A stretch of 64,000 nucleotides of DNA from Roseomonas sp. KE2513 (GCF_016107305.1 NZ_RCVR01000001.1:310001-374000); one strand, 5' to 3'; shown: positions 32,348-41,916, counted from the first letter of the stretch. Numbers and translations: made by a program. The notes: generated by a model not told the origin, from the letters alone.

Positions 32348-32977
32348 ATGCCCGTCGATCCTGCCCTCCTCCTCGCCTGCGTGCTGGCCAGCATCATCGT
32401 GGTGCTCACGCCGGGGCCGGACATGATGTTCGTGCTCGGCCAGACCCTTGCGGGCGGCGCGCGGCGGGGCTGGGCGGCGGCGATCGGGATCTGGTGCGGG
32501 GCGACGGTGCATGTGCTGGCCGCCGCGCTCGGGGTCGCGGCCCTGCTGGCGGCCTCGCCCGCGCTGTTCACGGCGCTGCGGCTGGCGGGCGCTGCCTACC
32601 TTGTCTGGCTGGGGATCGGGGCGGTGCGGGCGGCCTGGCAGGGGGCGCCGGCCCTTGTGCCGTCAGCCGCGGCGGCGCGGCGGGTGGTGCTGCAGGGGGC
32701 ACTGACGAACCTGACCAACCCAAAGGTCGCGCTCTTCTTCCTCGCCTTCCTGCCGCAGTTCGTGGCGCCCGGCCGGGCGGCGCCCTGGGTGCAGATGCTC
32801 TTGCTCGGGCCGCTGCTGCCGCTGCTCTCGGTGCCCTTCTTCGCCGCGCTGATCGCGGGGGCGGGCTGGGCCTCGGCGCGGCTCGCGCGTTCCGCCCGCG
32901 CGGCGCGGTGGCTGCACGGTGCGGCGGGGGTGATCTTCCTCGGGCTCGGGGCGCGGCTCCTCGTCCAGCGCCCCTGA
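32348..32977 (+). CDS. LysE/RhtB family amino-acid exporter
   Basis: A six-helix membrane protein of 209 residues. The LysE signature near the N-terminus (IIVVLTPGPDMMFVLGQTLAGGARRG) and the NLTNPKVALFFLAFLPQFV block are diagnostic. The family exports amino acids or homoserine lactones out of the cytoplasm; the substrate is unknown. ATG 32348 gives the usual start although the frame is open from 32087. It is divergent from the MFS gene (208 bases between starts) and ends nine bases from a convergent Bug receptor gene. Confidence 0.9.
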   Translation: MPVDPALLLACVLASIIVVLTPGPDMMFVLGQTLAGGARRGWAAAIGIWCGATVHVLAAALGVAALLAASPALFTALRLAGAAYLVWLGIGAVRAAWQGAPALVPSAAAARRVVLQGALTNLTNPKVALFFLAFLPQFVAPGRAAPWVQMLLLGPLLPLLSVPFFAALIAGAGWASARLARSARAARWLHGAAGVIFLGLGARLLVQRP

Positions 32978-32986
32978 GATGCGGCG

Positions 32987-33961
32987 CTAGCGGGCGGCGC
33001 CGAGCACCTTCTCCCGCATGTCGTCGATGAAGTTGAGCATCCAGCGCGTGTAATCCGTCGCCTCCTGGACCGAGCCGCCCACGGTTTCCAGCGAGAGGTC
33101 CGCCAGCCGGCTGCGGACTGCCGGCGCCTTCGCCGCGCGGTCATAGGCGGCGTTGATCTGGAAAACGATGGCGGGCGGCGTGCCGCCGGGGGCGAAGAGG
33201 ATGATGCCCATGTTGAAGCCAAGGTCGGGATACCCGGCCTCCGCGATGGTCGGCACGTCCGGCAGTTGCGGGATGCGCTCGGGCGAGAGGACCGCCAGTG
33301 CCTTCAGCCGGCCGGCAAGGACGTGCGGCAGCAACAGTGCGGTGGGCTGCACCACGTAGGAGACGCGCCCGGCGAGCAGGTCGGAGGTGAAGTCGCCGCG
33401 ATAAGGCACGTGCACCGCCTCGAAGCCCAGGCGCTGGGCGAGGCGCGCGGGGACGAGGTGGAACAGCGTGCCGACGCCGAAGGAGGCGTAGTTCAGCTCG
33501 CCCGAGCGCTGCTTCCCGACGCGGGCGAGGTCGGCCAGCGTGTTCACGCCGAGTTCGGGATTGGCCACGACCATCCAGTGGTCCCGCGTGGCGCGGGAGA
33601 TGGGCGTGAAGTCCGTGAAAGGATCCATGGGCTGGCGCCCGGCGAGGAGGAAGGAGTGGACGATCGCGTCCACCCCGCCCATGAACAGCACGTGCCCGTC
33701 GGCTGGGGAGCGGGCCGCGGCCTCGACCGCGATGATGCTGGCGGCGCCGGGCCGGTTGTCCACCACCACGGGCTGTCCGAGGGATTCCGCCATCACCTCC
33801 GCCACCGCGCGGGCAGTGAGGTCGATGGTGCCGACACCCGGCGCGACGCCGACGATGATGCGGACGGGACGGGTCGCGTAGCTGCGGGCCGTCTGCGCGC
33901 GGGCGCCGGCCGCGGCCAGCACGGCCGGCGCGGCGGCGCCCAGAAGGGTGCGCCTCTGCAT
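32987..33961 (-). CDS. Bug family tripartite tricarboxylate transporter substrate-binding protein
   Basis: A periplasmic receptor of 324 residues. The signal peptide carries a twin-arginine-like RRTLLG and ends near AGARA. The Bug opening RPVRIIVGVAPGVGTIDLTAR and the QPVVVDNRPGAASI block follow, then HVPYRG and LPDVPTIAEAGYP, all typical of the TctC/Bug fold, which binds carboxylates. No TctA or TctB membrane genes are nearby, so its membrane partner is elsewhere or it acts as a sensor. The ligand is unknown. It converges with the LysE gene. Confidence 0.9.
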   Translation of the reverse strand: MQRRTLLGAAAPAVLAAAGARAQTARSYATRPVRIIVGVAPGVGTIDLTARAVAEVMAESLGQPVVVDNRPGAASIIAVEAAARSPADGHVLFMGGVDAIVHSFLLAGRQPMDPFTDFTPISRATRDHWMVVANPELGVNTLADLARVGKQRSGELNYASFGVGTLFHLVPARLAQRLGFEAVHVPYRGDFTSDLLAGRVSYVVQPTALLLPHVLAGRLKALAVLSPERIPQLPDVPTIAEAGYPDLGFNMGIILFAPGGTPPAIVFQINAAYDRAAKAPAVRSRLADLSLETVGGSVQEATDYTRWMLNFIDDMREKVLGAAR

Positions 33962-34028
33962 GGTTCGTTTCCTCTTCCGGCGGCGCGGCGCCGCGCCCTT
34001 CATTCTAGGGGCGTGGCGAAGCGGAGGG

Positions 34029-35801
34029 CTAGAGCGGTGCGCAGGCCTCCCGGAGCCAGGCGGCGGTGGCCTCGTCCAGCCGGGGAGAGACCTCCGCCAG
34101 GACGCGGGCGTGATAGGCATCGATCCATTCCCGCTCGGCAGGCACGAGCGCGGCGGGGTCGATCAACGCGCGCTCGAAGGGCGCAAGGGTGAGGGTCTCG
34201 AAGCGCAGCCAGGGGCGCGGGCCCGGCACCTCCTTGTCCGCCTGGACGAGAAGCAGGTTCTCGATCCGGATGCCGTAGGCGCCCGGCAAGTAAAAGCCCG
34301 GCTCGTCCGAGAGGATCATACCCTCCCGCAGCGGCACGTTGGCCGCGGCGCGGGAGAAGGCAGCCGGGCCCTCGTGCACCGAGAGGAAGGCGCCGACGCC
34401 GTGGCCGGTGCCGTGGTCGTAGTCGAGCCCCGCCTCCCAGAGCGGGCGGCGGGCGATGGCGTCGAGATGCGGACCGGCGACGCCCGCGGGGAAGCGCGTG
34501 GCGGCCAGCCCGATCATGCCGCGCAGCACGAGGGTGTAGCGGGTGCGGAGCTCCGCGGGCGGCGCGCCGGGGCCGGTCCAGAGGGTGCGGGTGATGTCCG
34601 TGGTGCCGTCCAGGTACTGGCCGCCGCTATCGAGCAGGAAGCACTCGTCCGGGTTTACGGCGCGGTTCGTCGCCGGCGTCGCGCGGTAGTGGATGATGGC
34701 GGCGTGCTCCCCCGCGCCGGCGATGGCGGGGAAAGATTCGGCGCGGAACCGCTCCTCCTCCCGGCGGAAGGCAAGGAGGCGTTCGGCGGCGGCCATTTCG
34801 GTCAGGCCACCGCGCGGCGCTTGGTCGGCGAACCAGGCGAGGAAGCGCACCATGGCGCGGGCATCGCGGCGGTGGGCGGCGCGGCTACCCTCCTGCTCGG
34901 CGGGGTTCTTGGTCGCGCGGGGCAGGCGCACGGGGTCCGGACCGGCCGCCAGCTCGGCGCCGGCGGCGCGGAGGGTGTTTGCGAACCAGACGGGCGTGGC
35001 CTCGGGGTCCAGGCGGACGGTGCGGCCGCGAAGCGCCGCGAGCGCCCCGGCCAACCCGGACCGCGGCTCGATGGAGACGGCGTTGCCGAGCGCCTCGCGC
35101 AGGGCCGGCCCGGCCTTGGTGGGGTCCATGAAAAGGGTGACGCTGGCGTCGTCACGCAGGAGGGCGAAGGCAAGGGCGAGCGGCGTATGGGCAAGGTCCC
35201 CGCCGCGCATGTTGAGCAGCCAGGCGACCGAATGGGCATCGGAGAGCACGACGGCCCCCTGCCCTGCCCCGCGCAGCTCCGCCGCGATCGCCTCCCGTTT
35301 CTCGGTGGATGACTGGCCGGCAAGGGCCTCCGGCCAGGGCTCGGCCAGGGCGGAGGGCGCGGCCGGCCGGTCGGTCCAGACGGCGTCCAGGGGGTTGTCT
35401 GCCAGCGGGACGAGAATGGCACCGGAGGCGGCGAGCCGGTCGAGTGCGGCCTGGGGGTGCAGCCAGGGGTCGTAGCCGATCCGCCGGCCGGCCGCGTGCT
35501 CCTTCAGCCAGTCCACGGGCGGCTGCTCGGTGAGGTGGCGCCGTTCCCAGAGTTCGGGGTCCGTCTCCTGGGCGAGCTGGGTGGTGTAGCGGCCGTCCGA
35601 GAAGACGGCGGCGCGCCAGGGCAGGACGATGGCGAGGCCGGCGGAACCGGTGAAGCCTGTCAACCAGGCCAGGCGCTCGCCGGATGGGGGAACATACTCG
35701 CCGAGGAACTCGTCGGCGCGGGGGACGATGAAGCCTTCAACCCCCTGGCGGAGGAGTTCCTGGCGGAGTGCCGCGAGACGAGTCGCGGAAGGATTTGTCA
35801 C
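34029..35801 (-). CDS. Xaa-Pro aminopeptidase (M24B, three-domain aminopeptidase P)
   Basis: The enzyme removes an N-terminal residue followed by proline, using two metal ions. Two creatinase-like N domains (with ADEFLGEYVPP and FTGSAGLAIVL) precede the pita-bread M24 domain. The metal ligands are visible as two Asp in LLDSGGQYLDGTTDITRT, His in DHGTGHGVGAFLSVHEGP, Glu in LSDEPGFY and Glu in GIRIENLLLV. The GTG at 35801 gives 590 residues and a family-like start (MTNPSATRLAALRQELL). A TTG at 35831 is the only other option and would add ten residues. Cytosolic. Confidence 0.9.
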   Translation of the reverse strand: MTNPSATRLAALRQELLRQGVEGFIVPRADEFLGEYVPPSGERLAWLTGFTGSAGLAIVLPWRAAVFSDGRYTTQLAQETDPELWERRHLTEQPPVDWLKEHAAGRRIGYDPWLHPQAALDRLAASGAILVPLADNPLDAVWTDRPAAPSALAEPWPEALAGQSSTEKREAIAAELRGAGQGAVVLSDAHSVAWLLNMRGGDLAHTPLALAFALLRDDASVTLFMDPTKAGPALREALGNAVSIEPRSGLAGALAALRGRTVRLDPEATPVWFANTLRAAGAELAAGPDPVRLPRATKNPAEQEGSRAAHRRDARAMVRFLAWFADQAPRGGLTEMAAAERLLAFRREEERFRAESFPAIAGAGEHAAIIHYRATPATNRAVNPDECFLLDSGGQYLDGTTDITRTLWTGPGAPPAELRTRYTLVLRGMIGLAATRFPAGVAGPHLDAIARRPLWEAGLDYDHGTGHGVGAFLSVHEGPAAFSRAAANVPLREGMILSDEPGFYLPGAYGIRIENLLLVQADKEVPGPRPWLRFETLTLAPFERALIDPAALVPAEREWIDAYHARVLAEVSPRLDEATAAWLREACAPL

Positions 35802-35976
35802 CAGTTGGTTAAACAAGACATAGTTCCCCAATTACCCATGCTGCCGGCGCATGGCTTGATCACATGAACAGCGCGACATTCGTGACGCGAGCGGGTCCAT
35901 ATAGTTCCGCACCAGACGGGCGGGCAGCGGCGGCATGGGCTTCCGCGGGACGCCGCCCTCGACACGGACAGAAGCA

Positions 35977-36345
35977 ATGAACCCCCGCATCTCCCAGGCG
36001 CACAACCCCGCGCCGATGATGCCCCAGCCGGCGAACCTCCCGCCGATCAGCAATATCGAGCTCCTGCGCCAGGCCAACGAGGCCCGGAATGCGGTGATCA
36101 CCTCCGCCCTGCAGCGCATGGTCTCCGGCTTCGCCGCCTGGATGCAGCGCCGCCGCGCCGAGGCTGAGCTGCTCTCCCTGACCGACCGTGAGCTGGCCGA
36201 TATCGGCATCACGCGGAGCGACATCCCCTCAGTCCTCAGCGGCCGCATGCAGCCGGAGCGCGAAGTGCGCGCCACTCGCGCTGCCGTGCGGAAGCCGGTT
36301 CCGGCGGCTGCGAACGACCAGCGCCGGTCCAACCAGGCGGCCTGA
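35977..36345 (+). CDS. DUF1127 domain-containing small protein
   Basis: A 122-residue protein with a DUF1127 core at about residues 56-90 (RRRAEAELLSLTDRELADIG, ITRSDIPSVL). Members are Arg-rich small proteins common in alphaproteobacteria; some affect phosphate or carbon metabolism and RNA turnover, but most are uncharacterised. The N-terminal 40 residues are Pro/Asn-rich and the C-terminal 30 are basic and Ala-rich, so this is longer than the usual 50-70 residue form. ATG 35977 is preceded by GGACAGAAG. It is divergent from aminopeptidase P. Confidence 0.75.
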   Translation: MNPRISQAHNPAPMMPQPANLPPISNIELLRQANEARNAVITSALQRMVSGFAAWMQRRRAEAELLSLTDRELADIGITRSDIPSVLSGRMQPEREVRATRAAVRKPVPAAANDQRRSNQAA

Positions 36346-36468
36346 GCGACATCCTCTCCTGAGTACCGGGGCGGCGAAGTCCCCTCCTCCTTCGCCGTCC
36401 TGATGCCCGGCCCGCGCGACGCCCTTCCCCCGGGCGCCAACGCGGGCCGGTGCTGTTTCCGGGCGCTG

Positions 36469-37377
36469 TCAGCCGCGCTTGCGGAGGACCAGGGTCGTCC
36501 AGGGGCCGAAATCGAGCCGCCGTTCGAGGTGCAGCCCGCCGCGGCGATGGGCAGCCATAACCTGCCGCGCCTGGATGCCGAGAAGACCTGCCAGGATGGC
36601 GGTGCCGCCCGGCCGCAGATGACGCGCCAGGTCCCGCGCCATGGCGCAGAGCGGACGGGCAAGGATATTCGCGAAGACGAGGTCGTAGCCGCGCCCAGAG
36701 ACGGCGGGCGAGGTCCAGCCATCCGCGCGGATGGCATGCACCAGAGTCTTCAGCCCATTCATCCCGGCATTTTGGTTGGCGACCCGCACGGACCAGGGCT
36801 CGATATCCGTCGCCAGCACCCGGCGGTGCAGCGCGCTGGCAGCGGCCATGGCGAGGATGCCGGAACCGGCGCCGAGGTCGAGCAGGCGGAGACGGTCCTT
36901 CGGCAGCGGGCGCATGCGGCGCGCGACCGTCTCGAAGGCGATGAGGCAGCCGCGGGTGGAGGCGTGCTCGCCGGAGCCGAAGGCGAGGCCGGCATCGAGC
37001 TTCAGCACCGTCCTTCCGTGCACCTTGCGGTCAGGCAGGTGGGTGGGGCGGATGAGGACTCGGCCGCCGATGGACTGCTCGGGGAAGGCCTCGGCGGTGC
37101 GGGCAAGCCAGCCCTCGGCCTCCACCGGGGCGCGCTGCGGGACGAGGTCGAGGCCCGTCATCAGGGAGGCGAGCGCGAGGGCGGCGGCCAGCTCGTCCTC
37201 CTTCGCGCCCTCCTCGCGCACGCCCTCCACGCGCCAGGTGTCAGAGGGCTCGTCGAGGAAAAGGGAAACGGTTCGGCAGGCGCGCTGGAAGGCGGCCTCC
37301 ACCACCGGCACCGCCTCCTCGGGCAGGCCGTCGATGGAAACCGCTTCGAGGTTCTGCGCGTGGCGCCTGGACATCAT
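36469..37377 (-). CDS. prmA: ribosomal protein L11 methyltransferase PrmA
   Basis: PrmA trimethylates ribosomal protein L11 with AdoMet. The catalytic domain shows LAFGSGEHASTRGCL (the GTGxHxTT-like substrate motif), LLDLGAGSGILAMAAA for AdoMet binding and FANILARPL in place of the usual NILA(N/R)PL signature. The N-terminal alpha/beta domain binds L11. Length is 302 residues from ATG 37377, whose ATGA overlaps the uvrD stop; the next codon is also ATG. The two genes therefore form a coupled pair. Cytosolic. Confidence 0.93.
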   Translation of the reverse strand: MMSRRHAQNLEAVSIDGLPEEAVPVVEAAFQRACRTVSLFLDEPSDTWRVEGVREEGAKEDELAAALALASLMTGLDLVPQRAPVEAEGWLARTAEAFPEQSIGGRVLIRPTHLPDRKVHGRTVLKLDAGLAFGSGEHASTRGCLIAFETVARRMRPLPKDRLRLLDLGAGSGILAMAAASALHRRVLATDIEPWSVRVANQNAGMNGLKTLVHAIRADGWTSPAVSGRGYDLVFANILARPLCAMARDLARHLRPGGTAILAGLLGIQARQVMAAHRRGGLHLERRLDFGPWTTLVLRKRG

Positions 37378-39620
37378 GCCTTCTCCACGAAGCTGTCGAG
37401 GACGCGCTTCTGGCCCGCCTTCTCGAAATCCACCTCCAGCCGGTTGTCGTCCACCGCCGTCACGCGGCCGTAGCCGAACTTCTGGTGGAAGACGCGCTGG
37501 CCGACCTTCATCGCATCGGCGCGGGCGGGGCGTTCCTTCACCTCCCAAGCGCCGGCCTCGATCACGCGCGGGCGCTGCGAGGAGAAGGGCGAGTTGCCAC
37601 TGAAGACGGAGGGCGCGTCCACCATGCGCGCGCGCTGGACAGCGCCGCTACCCTCGCGCTCGATCTGGTCGGGCGGCAGTTCCTCGAGGAAGCGCGACGG
37701 GATGGCGGCGGACCAGTTGCCGTAGATGCGCCGGTTCGCGGCGTGGGAGATCACGGCCATCTTCCGCGCGCGGGTGATGCCGACATAGGCGAGGCGCCGC
37801 TCCTCCTCGAGCGACTTCGTGCCACCCTCATCCAGCGCGCGCTGGTGCGGGAACAGCCCCTCCTCCCAGCCCGGCAGGAAGACAAGATCGAATTCGAGGC
37901 CCTTGGCGGCGTGCAGCGTCATCAGCGAGACGCGGGCACCCTCGGCGTTCTCGTCGTTTTCCATGACAAGCGCGACATGCTCAAGGAAACCTTCCAGCGT
38001 CGTGAACTCGCCGATGGCGCGCACGAGTTCCTTCAGGTTCTCCAGCCGGCCGGGCGCCTCGGCCGACTTGTCCTGCTTCCACATCTCCGTGTAGCCGGAT
38101 TCGTCGAGCATGGTGGCGACGGCCACAACATGGCCCTCGCGCTGCATCAGCGCGCGCCAGCGGGCGAACCCGTCGAACAGCTCGCGCATGGCGGCGCGGG
38201 GCTTGGCGCGCATTGCCTCCGTGCGCGCCAGGCGCTCGGCGGCGATGGCGAGCGGGATTGCCTGCTCGCGCGCCGCGACATGCATGGATTGCAGCGCGCC
38301 GTCACCGATGCCGCGCTTCGGGGTGTTCACGATGCGCTCGAAGGCGAGGTCATCGCTCGGCTGGTGCATGACGCGCATGTAGGCCATGGCATCGCGCACC
38401 TCGGCGCGCTCGTAGAACTTGAGGCCACCGACGACGCGGTAGGGAATGCCGAGAGTGATCAGCCGCTCTTCGAAGGCGCGGGTCTGGAAGCCGGCGCGGA
38501 CGAGGATGGCGACCTCGCCGAGGGAGACGCCTTTCCGCTGCGCCTGCTCGATCCGTTCCCCAACCATGCGGGCCTCCTCCTCGGAGTCCCAGAGGGAGAC
38601 GACGCGGACCTTCTCCCCCTCGGCGTCGTTGCGGCCGGAGCGGAGGGTCTTGCCCAGTCGCCCTTCGTTCCTCGCGATGAGGTGCGAGGCGGCGGCGAGA
38701 ATGGGGCGGGTGGAGCGATAGTTGGATTCAAGGCGCACGATCTTCGCGCCCGGGAAGTCCTTCTCGAAGCGGAGGATGTTCTCCACCTCCGCGCCGCGCC
38801 AGGAGTAGATGGACTGGTCGTCGTCGCCCACGCAGCAGATGTTGCGGTGGGACTGCGCGAGCAACCGCAGCCAGAGGTACTGCACGCTGTTCGTGTCCTG
38901 GTACTCGTCCACCAGGATGTAGCGGAAGGCGCGGTGGTACTGCTCAAGCACGTTCGGCTGGGTGCGCAGGATCTCCACCATGTGCAGCATCAGGTCGCCG
39001 AAATCGGCGGCGTTGAGGTCGCGCAGGCGGGACTGATAGGCCTCGTAGAGCGATCGCGCGCGGTTGTTAGCGTAGTCGCTGTCCTCGGCCGGGGAGACGC
39101 GGGCGGGGGGTAGGCCGCGGTCCTTCCAGCGCTGGATCACCGCCATCAGCCCTTGTGGCGGCCAGCGCTTCATGTCCACCGCCGCGGCGTCCATCACCTG
39201 CTTCAGCAGGCGCATCTGGTCGTCGGTGTCGAGGATAGTGAAGGAGGAAGTGAGCCCGACATATTCCGCGTGCCGGCGGAGCATCCGTGCGCAAAGGGCG
39301 TGGAAGGTGCCGAGCCAGAGCCCCTCCGCGGGGCGGCCGAGGATGGCGCTCACGCGCTCGCGCATCTCGCGCGCGGCCTTGTTGGTGAAGGTGACGGCCA
39401 ACACCTGATTGGGGAAGGCGCGGCGCGTCATCAGGATATGGGCGAAGCGGGTGGTCAGCACCCGCGTCTTCCCCGTGCCGGCGCCGGCCAACACCAGCAG
39501 CGGGCCGTCCACAGTCTCCACGGCCTCGCGCTGCTCGGCATTGAGCTTGGCAAGGTAGTCGTCCCCGGGGACGGCCAGGCCTTGCGGGTTCAGGGAGGGG
39601 GGCTGGGCTGGCGGGAACAC
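37374..39620 (-). CDS. uvrD: ATP-dependent DNA helicase UvrD/PcrA
   Basis: A superfamily 1A 3'-5' helicase for nucleotide excision and mismatch repair and for clearing recombination intermediates. Motifs in order: Q-motif LNAEQREAVE, Walker A AGAGTGKT at residues 45-52, TFTNKAAREMRERV, motif II VDEYQDTNSVQY, GDDDQSIYSWRGAE, LESNYRST, VSLMTLHAAKGLEFDLVFL, and YVGITRARK. The C-terminal tail (GQRVFHQKFGYGRVTAVDDN) is the Tudor-like RNA polymerase-contact domain of PcrA/UvrD. It has 748 residues and is followed by overlapping prmA. Confidence 0.96.
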   Translation of the reverse strand: MFPPAQPPSLNPQGLAVPGDDYLAKLNAEQREAVETVDGPLLVLAGAGTGKTRVLTTRFAHILMTRRAFPNQVLAVTFTNKAAREMRERVSAILGRPAEGLWLGTFHALCARMLRRHAEYVGLTSSFTILDTDDQMRLLKQVMDAAAVDMKRWPPQGLMAVIQRWKDRGLPPARVSPAEDSDYANNRARSLYEAYQSRLRDLNAADFGDLMLHMVEILRTQPNVLEQYHRAFRYILVDEYQDTNSVQYLWLRLLAQSHRNICCVGDDDQSIYSWRGAEVENILRFEKDFPGAKIVRLESNYRSTRPILAAASHLIARNEGRLGKTLRSGRNDAEGEKVRVVSLWDSEEEARMVGERIEQAQRKGVSLGEVAILVRAGFQTRAFEERLITLGIPYRVVGGLKFYERAEVRDAMAYMRVMHQPSDDLAFERIVNTPKRGIGDGALQSMHVAAREQAIPLAIAAERLARTEAMRAKPRAAMRELFDGFARWRALMQREGHVVAVATMLDESGYTEMWKQDKSAEAPGRLENLKELVRAIGEFTTLEGFLEHVALVMENDENAEGARVSLMTLHAAKGLEFDLVFLPGWEEGLFPHQRALDEGGTKSLEEERRLAYVGITRARKMAVISHAANRRIYGNWSAAIPSRFLEELPPDQIEREGSGAVQRARMVDAPSVFSGNSPFSSQRPRVIEAGAWEVKERPARADAMKVGQRVFHQKFGYGRVTAVDDNRLEVDFEKAGQKRVLDSFVEKA

Positions 39621-39684
39621 GGGGGCGGCTATAGAACGGGATGCGAACCCGCGCCAACCACGATGACCTCCCGGCGCGGCAGGG

Positions 39685-40629
39685 ATGTGCCGATTGCCGC
39701 TTCGTCTCGCCCTCGAATGGTCTGCCCGGCACGGAGGGGCGCTGCTGGCAGCGGGGATCTTCGCAGGGCTGCTGATCCCGCCCCTTTCCGCGGCGCTGCG
39801 CGACGTGGTGACGCCGACGATCGCCGTGCTGATGACCCTGGTGCTCCTCCGGGTCGATCCGGGACAGGTACTGTCCTATCTCCGGCGGCCGTTGCTGGTG
39901 GCAGGGATGCTCGCCTGGGTCCTGCTCGCGACGCCCCTGCTCGCCTTCGCCTTCGTCCGACTGGCCGGGCTCGAAGGGCCGCTCGGGGCAGGGCTGGTGA
40001 TCATGGCGACGGGCTGCTCCGCCACCTCCTCTCCCGCCTTCGCACGGCTGGTGGGGCTGGATGGCGAGTTGTCCCTAGTGGTCTCGCTGATCTCGACCCT
40101 CCTCGTGCCTTTCACCGCACCGCCGCTGGCCCTTGGGCTGCTCGGCGTGGACCTCGCCCTTTCCATTGGGGGACTGATGGGGCGGCTGGTGCTGGTGGTG
40201 GGGGTGCCACTGGCTATCTCCGTCGCCATCCGCCGGATCGTCCCGCGCGCCACGCTGAACCGCTGGGGCCCGGCCGTGGACGGGACAGTGGTGCTGCTGG
40301 TGGTGCTCTACGGCTTCGGGATCATGGACGGGGTGCTGGCGCGGCTGCTCGCCTCCCCCGGCTTCGTGCTGGGCGGGCTGGCGCTGGCCTTCGGCGGTGC
40401 CTTCGCCCTTAACGCGGTGACGGCTCTCGCCTTCCTTCCGGCCGGGAAGCGCGTGACCCTCTCGGCCGGGCTGCTCTCGGGCAACCGGAACATGGCGCTT
40501 TACTTCGCGGTGCTGCCCGCCACTACGGACGCACGCATCCTGCTCTTCTTCTCCCTCTGCCAGTTCCCGCTGTTCCTCTCGCCTTTTCTGCTGAGGCCAA
40601 TCTATCAGCGGCTGCGGCTGGAGGATTGA
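39685..40629 (+). CDS. bile acid:sodium symporter (BASS)-like membrane transporter
   Basis: A 314-residue protein with about nine or ten membrane helices. Features consistent with the BASS/arsenite-permease-like fold are the GLLIPPLSAALRDVV start, the unwound crossing-helix segment MATGCSATSSPAFARL, and GLLSGNRNMALYFAVLP in the second half. Such proteins carry organic anions with sodium. The exact substrate and the presence of sodium-site residues cannot be decided here. It is divergent from uvrD (64 bases) and convergent with metF across a strong hairpin. Confidence 0.7.
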   Translation: MCRLPLRLALEWSARHGGALLAAGIFAGLLIPPLSAALRDVVTPTIAVLMTLVLLRVDPGQVLSYLRRPLLVAGMLAWVLLATPLLAFAFVRLAGLEGPLGAGLVIMATGCSATSSPAFARLVGLDGELSLVVSLISTLLVPFTAPPLALGLLGVDLALSIGGLMGRLVLVVGVPLAISVAIRRIVPRATLNRWGPAVDGTVVLLVVLYGFGIMDGVLARLLASPGFVLGGLALAFGGAFALNAVTALAFLPAGKRVTLSAGLLSGNRNMALYFAVLPATTDARILLFFSLCQFPLFLSPFLLRPIYQRLRLED

Positions 40630-40709
40630 TCGGGCTGTCGCCGGACCTTCCTGATCGATCAATCGCCGCGGGTCCATGACCCGAGGCACACAAGATGCTG
40701 GTGCGGGGT

Positions 40710-40745
40710 CCGGGGAGAGGAAGACATCCCTCTTCCTCTCCCCGG
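40710..40745. terminator. perfect 15-base-pair inverted repeat between convergent genes
   Basis: 40710-40724 pairs perfectly with 40731-40745 around a six-base loop (CATCCC). It lies between the ends of the BASS-like gene and metF and could terminate both transcripts. No T-tract follows on either strand, so it is not a classical intrinsic terminator. Confidence 0.5.
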
Positions 40746-40764
40746 CGTCACCGGCGCTGCGCCA

Positions 40765-41712
40765 TCACGGCTTCGGCGGGGCAGCTTGGGGCCGAGCCCC
40801 CAGGATATGGGCGATGGCGTAGGTCAGGTCCGGCCGGTTCAGCGTGTAAAAATGGAACTCGTCCACGCCGTTGGCCTGGAGGAGGCGCACCTGTTCGGCC
40901 GCGACCACGGCGGCGACCATGCGGCGGGTTTCCGCATCCTCGTCCAGGCCCTCGAAGAGGGTTCCCATCCAATCCGGCACGCGGGCGCCGCACATGGCGG
41001 AGAACTTGGCCACCTGGGCGAAGTTCGTCACCGGCAGGATGCCTGGCACGATCGGCACGTTGATCCCGGCCGCGTGGGCACGGTCGATGAAGCGGAGGAA
41101 AGTGGGCGCGTCGAAGAAGTACTGGGTGATGGCGCGCGTGGCCCCGGCATCGATCTTGCGCTTGAGATTGTCCAGGTCGTCGTCCGCCGAGGTCGCGGTT
41201 GGGTGGACCTCCGGGTAGGCTGCCACCGAAATTTCGAAGTCGGCGATGCGCTTCAGGCCGGCGACAAGGTCGGCGGCATAGGCGTAGCCGCCGGGATGGG
41301 GTTCGTAGCCGTTCACCCCGGCCGGGGCGTCGCCGCGAAGCGCGACGATGTGGCGCACGCCAGCCTCCCAGTAGTCACGAGCCACGGCGTCCACCTCCTC
41401 GCGCGTGGCACCGACGCAGGTGAGGTGCGCGGCGGGTGTGAGGCTCGACTCACGAAGGATGCGGGTGACAGTCGCGTGGGTGCGCGCCTGCGTTGTGCCG
41501 CCGGCGCCGTAGGTTACGGAGACGAAGCGCGGCGCCAGCGGCTCCAGCCGCTTCACGCAAGACCAGAGCTGGGCCTCCAGCGCCTCGGTCCGAGGCGGGA
41601 AGAACTCGAAGGAGAGCAGCGGGGCAGGCATGGCCGTCAGCGAGGGCAGGGCGTCCACGCGCGGCCCGGCAAGCCAGTTCCGCAGCGTCTTGGGGGGCGA
41701 CATCTCGTTCAT
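40765..41712 (-). CDS. metF: 5,10-methylenetetrahydrofolate reductase MetF
   Basis: MetF reduces methylenetetrahydrofolate to methyltetrahydrofolate for methionine synthesis, with bound FAD. The TIM barrel shows LSFEFFPPRTE at the start (catalytic Glu in EFFPP), FVSVTYGAGGTTQARTHATV, the IVALRGDAPAG block for FAD and folate, AAYPEVHP, and ITQYFFDAPTFLRFIDRA. It has 315 residues. An ATG at 41631 would omit the first 27 residues. The 204-base gap to mlaA was scanned and no clear S-adenosylmethionine riboswitch was recognised. Confidence 0.95.
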   Translation of the reverse strand: MNEMSPPKTLRNWLAGPRVDALPSLTAMPAPLLSFEFFPPRTEALEAQLWSCVKRLEPLAPRFVSVTYGAGGTTQARTHATVTRILRESSLTPAAHLTCVGATREEVDAVARDYWEAGVRHIVALRGDAPAGVNGYEPHPGGYAYAADLVAGLKRIADFEISVAAYPEVHPTATSADDDLDNLKRKIDAGATRAITQYFFDAPTFLRFIDRAHAAGINVPIVPGILPVTNFAQVAKFSAMCGARVPDWMGTLFEGLDEDAETRRMVAAVVAAEQVRLLQANGVDEFHFYTLNRPDLTYAIAHILGARPQAAPPKP

Positions 41713-41916
41713 GCGCTGGTCCTAGAGCATCCCGCGGCCGGATCGAAGCGGCAATTGGGGGCGGAGTGGCGGCGCGTCCAGCGCGGCGAGCGGAGGGGAC
41801 AGGCCGGCGGTGCGATCAGGCGGGGTTAATGGCGACTTGTAACGCCCTGGTGAGGGCGGTTTGCGGCCCTCGCTGCGAGTGCTAACACCCTTGCGACACC
41901 GGATTCAAACACCGCT

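Noticed and set aside
37485-39113. 542-residue open frame on the plus strand
   Set aside because: Antisense to uvrD, which shows all helicase motifs.
41713-41916. Possible S-adenosylmethionine riboswitch upstream of metF
   Set aside because: The reverse complement was read for SAM-II-like and related cores and no convincing match was seen. A CGCCCT/AGGGCG hairpin at 41843-41858 is too short to assign.
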